Source: Fidelibacterota bacterium
Lineage (GTDB): Bacteria > Fidelibacterota > Fidelibacteria > Fidelibacterales > Fidelibacteraceae
Reading direction: 5' to 3'
Assembly (NCBI GenBank): GCA_016937825.1
Contig: JAFGVT010000019.1
Span: forward strand, 1 to 10,012
Length of the DNA: 10,012 nt
The translations under genes were made by a program, and so were the position numbers. This document shows, in pieces, positions 5,942 to 10,012 of this stretch. The notes under the pieces were generated by a model. The model saw only the letters and a list, made by a program, of their open reading frames with translations, did not search any database and was not told the DNA's origin. The first letter of the stretch is position 1. Each line of letters starts with the position of its first letter.

Positions 5942-7313
5942 AGTTCATTCTGGCGGTAAAGTGCCGCAGTACGGGAGACTCATATTCGAACACCAGTCCC
6001 TTCAGCGCATGCCGCCGTTCATACACGGAACACACCGCGCGGGCGACAATGTCAAGGTGCGCGTAGGTATAGGTGCGCCGCGGAATGGAGAGGCGCATCC
6101 ATTCGAAGGGACTTTGCAGATTTTCGCGGGTTTCGGGATCCCGCCCGAGCAGAAGGGAGCCCACCTCCACCGTACGGACGCCGGCTTCAAGGTATACCTC
6201 GTTGCATACGGCTTGTCCGGGGAAACGGTCGAAGGGAATATGCGGACAGATCTCTTTGCAGTCTACGAACACCGCATGACCGCCCGCAGGATATTGGACG
6301 GGGATCCCCGCATCGCGCAGCGAGGTGCACAGATACCTTACCTGATCAAGCCGGTGGACCAGAAAGGGTTCTTCCAGCCCTTCTTCCAGTCCGACAGCAA
6401 GCGCTTCCATATCCCGTCCCGCAAGTCCTCCGTAAGTCGGAAAGCCCTCATAGGGCACGGTTCGGACCTGGGCGGCGCGGAATAATGCTTCATCCTCCCG
6501 GATCGCGATGAAACCGCCGATGTTCACGAGTCCGTCCTTTTTTGCGCTCATCAGAAAAATATCCGCATGGTCGAACATTTCGCGGGCGATCTCGGGGATC
6601 GCCATGCTGTGACAGGCGGCTTCCCGCTGCTTGATAAAACAGGCGTTTTCGGCATAACGCGCGCCGTCGATCAAGAGGGGGATACGGTATTTTTTTGCCA
6701 GGGCGCTGACGCTTCGCAGATTTTCCAGGCTCACCGGCTGTCCGCCGGCGGAATTATTCGTCATGGTCATGATAATTCCGGCAATATTTTCCGGTTTTTT
6801 GCTTAGAATGTTCTCCTCGCAGGCGGCCGTATCCATGTTCCCCTTAAAGGGATGGTAGGTATGGATATCCCTGCATTCGGGAATAACGCAGTCGATGGCG
6901 TGGGCGCCTGCCAGCTCGACATGTGCGCGGGTCGTGTCGAAATGCATGTTGCTGATAAAGTACATGCCGGGGCGTTTCGCCAGAAGCGGAAGAACCACGT
7001 GTTCGGCTCCCCGTCCCTGATGCACGGGAATAAAATAGTGATAGCCCGTGATCTTGTGCACGACATCCCGGAGGCGGTAAAAGCTCCGGCTGCCGGCATA
7101 CGCTTCATCGCCCTGCATCAGCGCTCCCCATTGGGCGTCGCTCATCGCACCGGTCCCGCTGTCGGTCAGCAGGTCAATATAAACCGCTTCGCTGGGAAGC
7201 AGGAACAAATTATTATAGGCCTTGCGGAGATATTCCTCGCGCTCCTTCCGCGTGGTCTGCTTTATGGCTTCAACCATTTTGATCCGGTACGGCGGGGCGG
7301 AAAACGTTTCCAT
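5934..7313 (-). CDS. tnaA: Tryptophanase (tryptophan indole-lyase)
   Basis: A PLP enzyme that splits tryptophan into indole, pyruvate and ammonia in the cytoplasm (EC 4.1.99.1). The 459 residues fit the family (E. coli 471; tyrosine phenol-lyase about 456). Conserved parts include YIDLLTDSGTGAM (45-57), GDEAYAGS (68-75), the PLP phosphate loop HQGRG (98-102), NNSAGGQPVS (186-195), DGAR (216-219) and MSAKKD (255-260) with K259 as the Schiff-base lysine. R407 matches the substrate-carboxylate arginine. Three sites separate it from tyrosine phenol-lyase: Asp126 in FDTTR where TPL has Thr, Val384 in TVEVG where TPL has the phenol-binding Arg, and SAKKD rather than SGKKD. Tyrosine phenol-lyase therefore fits less well. 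GGAGG (7320-7324) lies 6 bases before the ATG. It is the last gene of the operon behind signal peptidase I, with no tnaB permease and no TnaC-like leader peptide in the 97-base gap. Confidence 0.93.
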   Translation of the reverse strand: METFSAPPYRIKMVEAIKQTTRKEREEYLRKAYNNLFLLPSEAVYIDLLTDSGTGAMSDAQWGALMQGDEAYAGSRSFYRLRDVVHKITGYHYFIPVHQGRGAEHVVLPLLAKRPGMYFISNMHFDTTRAHVELAGAHAIDCVIPECRDIHTYHPFKGNMDTAACEENILSKKPENIAGIIMTMTNNSAGGQPVSLENLRSVSALAKKYRIPLLIDGARYAENACFIKQREAACHSMAIPEIAREMFDHADIFLMSAKKDGLVNIGGFIAIREDEALFRAAQVRTVPYEGFPTYGGLAGRDMEALAVGLEEGLEEPFLVHRLDQVRYLCTSLRDAGIPVQYPAGGHAVFVDCKEICPHIPFDRFPGQAVCNEVYLEAGVRTVEVGSLLLGRDPETRENLQSPFEWMRLSIPRRTYTYAHLDIVARAVCSVYERRHALKGLVFEYESPVLRHFTARMNYE

Positions 7314-7337
7314 GAGGAACCTCCATGAAACAGATAC

Positions 7338-7357
7338 GGGGATCTTTTACGATCCCC
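7338..7357 (-). promoter_or_regulatory. Hairpin in the lepB-tnaA gap
   Basis: GGGGATC (7338-7344), a 6-base loop, GATCCCC (7351-7357): a perfect 7-base-pair stem. Its edge lies 13 bases from the tnaA SD on the - strand. No T run follows, so it is not a standard terminator; it could be an mRNA processing or stability element or a protein-binding site. Two more GATC sites follow at 7359 and 7369, giving four GATC in 32 bases. Confidence 0.4.
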
Positions 7358-7412
7358 TGATCCGGTGTGATCGGTCTGTGAACAAACGAACATTGACGGT
7401 TAAACTGCGCGC

Positions 7413-8372
7413 TCAGGGTGTTTTTTGCGACTCTTCCTTTTTTCTGCGCCGTTCCCGAATGCCGTCCCAGAAAAAGGCATAGAACAGAAGCAGGGCCATG
7501 CCGCCGATGACCAGAATTTTTTTCCAGGTCTTGTCCCACAGCAGGAACTGGACCGATGTCGGCTTGCCTTTGATGTACTTGTAAGGCACGAGACCCCAGA
7601 AACGGCTGTCCGCGCTGTTGTCGCGGTTATCGCCCATCATGAAATAATAATCCTGTCTGACCTTATAGCTGCGGCTGCGGACCCCGTCAATGTACCAGTT
7701 GCCGAACTGATAGCTGACCTTCTTCCCCTCTAATTTGAGAATATTGTAGGCATATTCGGGATCTGCGGTATCCAGGTTGAGGACATCCCCTTTTTTCGGG
7801 ATGTAGAGGGAGGGGTACTGGTCCTTGTTTCCGTGGCCCGACGGCCAGATGTAGGGGTTCACGTATCCGGCGTCCTGGATGTTCTCGTAACTGATGTTCG
7901 CTTTGGGCGGATCTTCAAAAAGCACGCCGTTGACATATACCCGTTTATCTTTTATTTGAAGGGTCGAACCGGGCGTGCCGATGCAGCGTTTGACGTAATC
8001 GTACATCCTGTTCTGGGGATACTCAAAAATGACGACGTCTCCGGTTTCGGGCTTTTTGATCGCCGGCAGCTTCACATGCGGGATTGTGAATCCGATGGGC
8101 GTGAAGGGGATCGCGATCTTGTGCGGCGTCTGAGCGCCGTAGTACAGCTGATTTCCGATCACAAAGGTCCCGGTCATCATGGTATTTTCCATCGATCCGG
8201 TCGGGACGATATAATTGCAGAATATCATGCTGCGGATCACCCACACCGCCAGAATGATGACGGTCCAGGATTTTATCTCGTAGATGACCTTCTCTTTCTT
8301 TGAAGAAAAGGTCCGTTTGGCCTTCTTTGATCTCTTTTTATCCTTCCGATCGGGAACTGCTTGTTCTGACAT
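7413..8372 (-). CDS. lepB: Signal peptidase I
   Basis: The membrane serine protease that removes signal peptides from Sec-exported proteins on the periplasmic side. A basic cytoplasmic N-terminus (1-34) is followed by a membrane segment (about 36-52). PTGSME (57-62) then gives the nucleophile S60. GDVVIFEYP (111-119) precedes DYVKRCIG (125-132), which holds the general base K128. GDNRDNSADSRFWG (247-260) is the family's box E. A second hydrophobic stretch near the C-terminus (about 284-302) is followed by a basic tail, suggesting the C-terminus returns to the membrane. At 319 residues it is close to E. coli LepB (324). The ATG lies 12 bases after the stop of the RNase HII-YraN gene, with AAGGA (8379-8383) six bases upstream of the start, so the two are cotranscribed. 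All catalytic residues are present. Its substrates would include the secreted proteins encoded in this window. Confidence 0.95.
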   Translation of the reverse strand: MSEQAVPDRKDKKRSKKAKRTFSSKKEKVIYEIKSWTVIILAVWVIRSMIFCNYIVPTGSMENTMMTGTFVIGNQLYYGAQTPHKIAIPFTPIGFTIPHVKLPAIKKPETGDVVIFEYPQNRMYDYVKRCIGTPGSTLQIKDKRVYVNGVLFEDPPKANISYENIQDAGYVNPYIWPSGHGNKDQYPSLYIPKKGDVLNLDTADPEYAYNILKLEGKKVSYQFGNWYIDGVRSRSYKVRQDYYFMMGDNRDNSADSRFWGLVPYKYIKGKPTSVQFLLWDKTWKKILVIGGMALLLFYAFFWDGIRERRRKKEESQKTP

Positions 8373-8384
8373 GGATCTTCCTTA

Positions 8385-9377
8385 TTATAGAATCGCTTCG
8401 TAATGTTCGATATCCGGTGCATACCAGTTGCTGCCGCTTACCGTCACAGCATCAAATCTAACATCATATTCGCTCATATTCAAATCATAAAAATAACGTT
8501 CGGCGGCGCTCAGCATTTTTCCGACCTTGTCATCGTCGATACGTTCAACCGGATCATAGCCTTTTTTACCGAACTTTGTCTTAACTTCGACCATGATAAA
8601 CTGTTCCCCGCTTTTCATGATCAGGTCGATCTCGCCGTTCACGCCGCCGTGGTAATTCCGCGTAATAAAGTGATACCCTTTAAGGACCAGGAAATAAGCC
8701 GCCCAGTTCTCCCCCCACTTACCGATCATGCCCGCAGAGGGGTTCTGCGGCGGGCTCATCTGTTTGACGGGTGAAAATCCGGTCCGGTGGATCGGACAGG
8801 GAAAATGATCGCGGATCGCTTTCAGATGTTCGGGGGTCCCGTACCCTTTATGCTTTTCGAATCCGTAGTCGGGATAGATGTCCGCCCAGCGCATCATCAT
8901 CCTGTCCCGGCTGACTTTGGCAAGGATCGAGGCCGCGGCGATCGAAAAGGAGATGCTGTCGCCGCCGACGACCGTATCGCAGCGGCCCGCCAGGGCCGGA
9001 GGAACCTGATTCCCGTCAACAAGGATATGCGCGTCGGGACGGGCGAGCTTGTCTGCGGCCCGCTCCATTGCGGTCAGCGCGGCTTTCAGTATATTCGTTT
9101 TATTGATCGCCTGTACGCCCAGGGAATGCACCGCCCATGCTTCGGCATGCCCGGTGATCCATTCGTACGCAATTTCCCGTTGCTTTTCGCTGAGTTTTTT
9201 TGAGTCCCGGACCAGGTCATGGTGCAGTCCGGGCCGGAAGATCGCCGCCGCGGCGGTGACGGGACCTGCGAGCGGACCCCGTCCGGCTTCATCCACGCCC
9301 GCAATGACGCCGTACCTGCTGCGATAGTTTTCATCGATCGAATGCAGGGACAGATGTCCGGCTTCACCCGCTGTCAT
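8385..9377 (-). CDS. rnhB: Fused ribonuclease HII and YraN-family (UPF0102) nuclease-like protein
   Basis: One continuous 330-residue frame carries two full domains. Residues 22-205 are RNase HII, which cuts RNA in RNA/DNA hybrids and at single ribonucleotides in DNA. They contain GVDEAGRGPLAGPV (27-40, metal ligands D29 and E30), ILVDGN (118-123, D121), GGDS (138-141, D140), AAASILAKVSRD (147-158) and YGFEKHKGYGT. A short linker rich in Pro, Gln and Ser (about 206-217) joins residues 218-330, a YraN/UPF0102 domain: GKWGENWAAYFLVLKGY, GEIDLI (248-253) and VEVKTK (263-268). These make a PD-(D/E)XK-like set of D251, E264 and K266. RNase HII is normally about 200 residues and YraN about 120, and their genes are often neighbours in other bacteria, so this looks like a fusion of neighbours. 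The start overlaps the stop of the upstream gene (ATGA, 9374-9377). YraN's cellular role is poorly known; a DNA repair or recombination function is inferred from its fold. Confidence 0.93.
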   Translation of the reverse strand: MTAGEAGHLSLHSIDENYRSRYGVIAGVDEAGRGPLAGPVTAAAAIFRPGLHHDLVRDSKKLSEKQREIAYEWITGHAEAWAVHSLGVQAINKTNILKAALTAMERAADKLARPDAHILVDGNQVPPALAGRCDTVVGGDSISFSIAAASILAKVSRDRMMMRWADIYPDYGFEKHKGYGTPEHLKAIRDHFPCPIHRTGFSPVKQMSPPQNPSAGMIGKWGENWAAYFLVLKGYHFITRNYHGGVNGEIDLIMKSGEQFIMVEVKTKFGKKGYDPVERIDDDKVGKMLSAAERYFYDLNMSEYDVRFDAVTVSGSNWYAPDIEHYEAIL

Positions 9378-10012
9378 TTCTTTAGAACGGATTCTTTGGT
9401 TTTAATCGTTGACGTCGTCGTCGTTTTTTTCGTTTCGTCTTCCTTGCTTTCCTCTTCGGATTTCTTTTCTTCGGTCTTTTTAAGGACCGGGGCCGGGCTC
9501 TTTTTCTTGGTGTCCGGCTCTTTAATTTCCTGAACGGGTTCTTTTTCTTCGATCTTCTTGATCACCGGATCCTTTTTCAGGCCGTTCTCTTTGATCTCCA
9601 CGGCAGGTTCCTCTTTTTTGGGAGGATCGTCGTCCTTTTTCTTATACTGATACTGGTCGGACGTGCTGGGCTTGGCATTGCCGGGATCTTTCTTTCCGAC
9701 ATTCTCGATCTTGTCCTTGGGCTTTACGGGCGTTTCTTCCTCGGGCTCACTGGGTTCAATGATAATAACGGGGCCGGGTTTCGGGGGGTGCGGAGGACGC
9801 GGAGAACGCGGTTCGGGATGCGGACCGGGATAGGGACCGTAGTGCGGCTGGGGGATAAAATCGGGCGTTCGGTCGATGTCGATGGTAGCGGCGTAAATGA
9901 CCCTTCCGCTGCCGACCTCAAAACATCTCACGGACACCATGTCGTCCCAGTCCCCGCGGTAGATCCTTCCGTGAAGGATATAGTCCGCCTGCACCAGCCG
10001 GTGCAATTCGTA
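9374..10012 (-). CDS. CsgG-like protein with Pro-rich and Lys/Glu-rich tail (5' end missing)
   Basis: The frame is open to the right edge, so the start is outside; 212 residues are visible. A TTG at 10006 could be read as a start, but the sequence before it (YE) continues the same frame and the fold would be cut, so I take the gene as partial. Residues 1-50 (HRLVQADYILHGRIYR, VSVRCFEVGSGRVIYAAT) resemble the end of CsgG/LpoB/FlgO-type domains, where an ADYIL.G segment is followed by a strand with a V.SG turn. Residues 50-90 are Pro/His-rich, and the rest to the C-terminus is a low-complexity Lys/Glu/Thr/Ser tail with repeated KK.EEK-like units. The tail is probably disordered. The protein may be a periplasmic lipoprotein linked to the envelope, but its signal sequence is not in view. 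Its stop overlaps the start of the RNase HII-YraN gene by 4 bases, implying translational coupling. No specific function can be assigned. Confidence 0.65.
   Translation of the reverse strand, partial: YELHRLVQADYILHGRIYRGDWDDMVSVRCFEVGSGRVIYAATIDIDRTPDFIPQPHYGPYPGPHPEPRSPRPPHPPKPGPVIIIEPSEPEEETPVKPKDKIENVGKKDPGNAKPSTSDQYQYKKKDDDPPKKEEPAVEIKENGLKKDPVIKKIEEKEPVQEIKEPDTKKKSPAPVLKKTEEKKSEEESKEDETKKTTTTSTIKTKESVLKK

Noticed and set aside
5934..7313. Tyrosine phenol-lyase as the identity of the PLP lyase
   Set aside because: The Thr and Arg that bind the phenol ring in TPL are replaced by Asp126 and Val384, as in tryptophanases, and the PLP lysine context is SAKKD.
10004..10006. TTG as the start of the CsgG-like protein
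   Set aside because: The frame stays open to the window edge, no SD can be seen, and the visible domain appears to begin upstream.

Overview
The window (about 10 kb, moderately GC-rich coding DNA with AT-rich gaps) looks chromosomal and comes from a Gram-negative bacterium that uses type IX-like secretion. Three of the eight genes encode secreted proteins ending in the C-terminal sorting domain that starts with a YPNPFN motif and ends in a short hydrophobic/lysine tail (FLLIK or MLLVK). That domain, joined to fibronectin-like and cohesin-like beta-sandwiches, is typical of the Fibrobacteres-Chlorobi-Bacteroidetes (FCB) group and related candidate phyla. The style of the two paralogous secreted proteins and an amino-acid-fermentation enzyme (tryptophanase) suggest a Cloacimonadota-like organism. 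This placement is inference from protein style, not a database result.

Layout. On the + strand, 2-1525 is the 3' end of a large secreted glycoside-hydrolase-like protein. Four bases later comes an RsmB-type 16S rRNA m5C methyltransferase (1530-2810). A strong palindromic terminator (2822-2850) separates it from convergent genes on the - strand and probably serves both sides. Everything after it is on the - strand. Two related secreted proteins (2870-4057 and 4249-5550) each have their own leader. The second has a very unusual purine-only leader (about 5551-5670). An AT-rich gap (about 5676-5933) follows, and then an apparent operon read from right to left: a CsgG-like protein with a Pro-rich and Lys/Glu-rich tail (partial, beyond 10012 to 9374), an RNase HII-YraN fusion (9377-8385), signal peptidase I (8372-7413), and tryptophanase (7313-5934).

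How the genes fit together. The operon from the right edge is tightly packed: a 4-base ATGA overlap, then a 12-base gap with the Shine-Dalgarno (SD) sequence in it, then a 97-base gap holding a hairpin before tryptophanase. The first members are housekeeping genes (RNA/DNA maintenance, export), while tnaA is a catabolic gene that may be partly uncoupled. Signal peptidase I would process the Sec signal peptides of the secreted proteins seen here, but that link is general and not specific to this locus.

The most noteworthy points are the GA-repeat leader with stacked AUGs, a small upstream ORF and anti-SD elements before the second secreted protein; the single-polypeptide RNase HII-YraN fusion; the tail of the CsgG-like protein; and tryptophanase placed behind signal peptidase I. 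I see no mobile element, CRISPR array, tRNA or rRNA, and nothing that amounts to a clear new multi-gene system.
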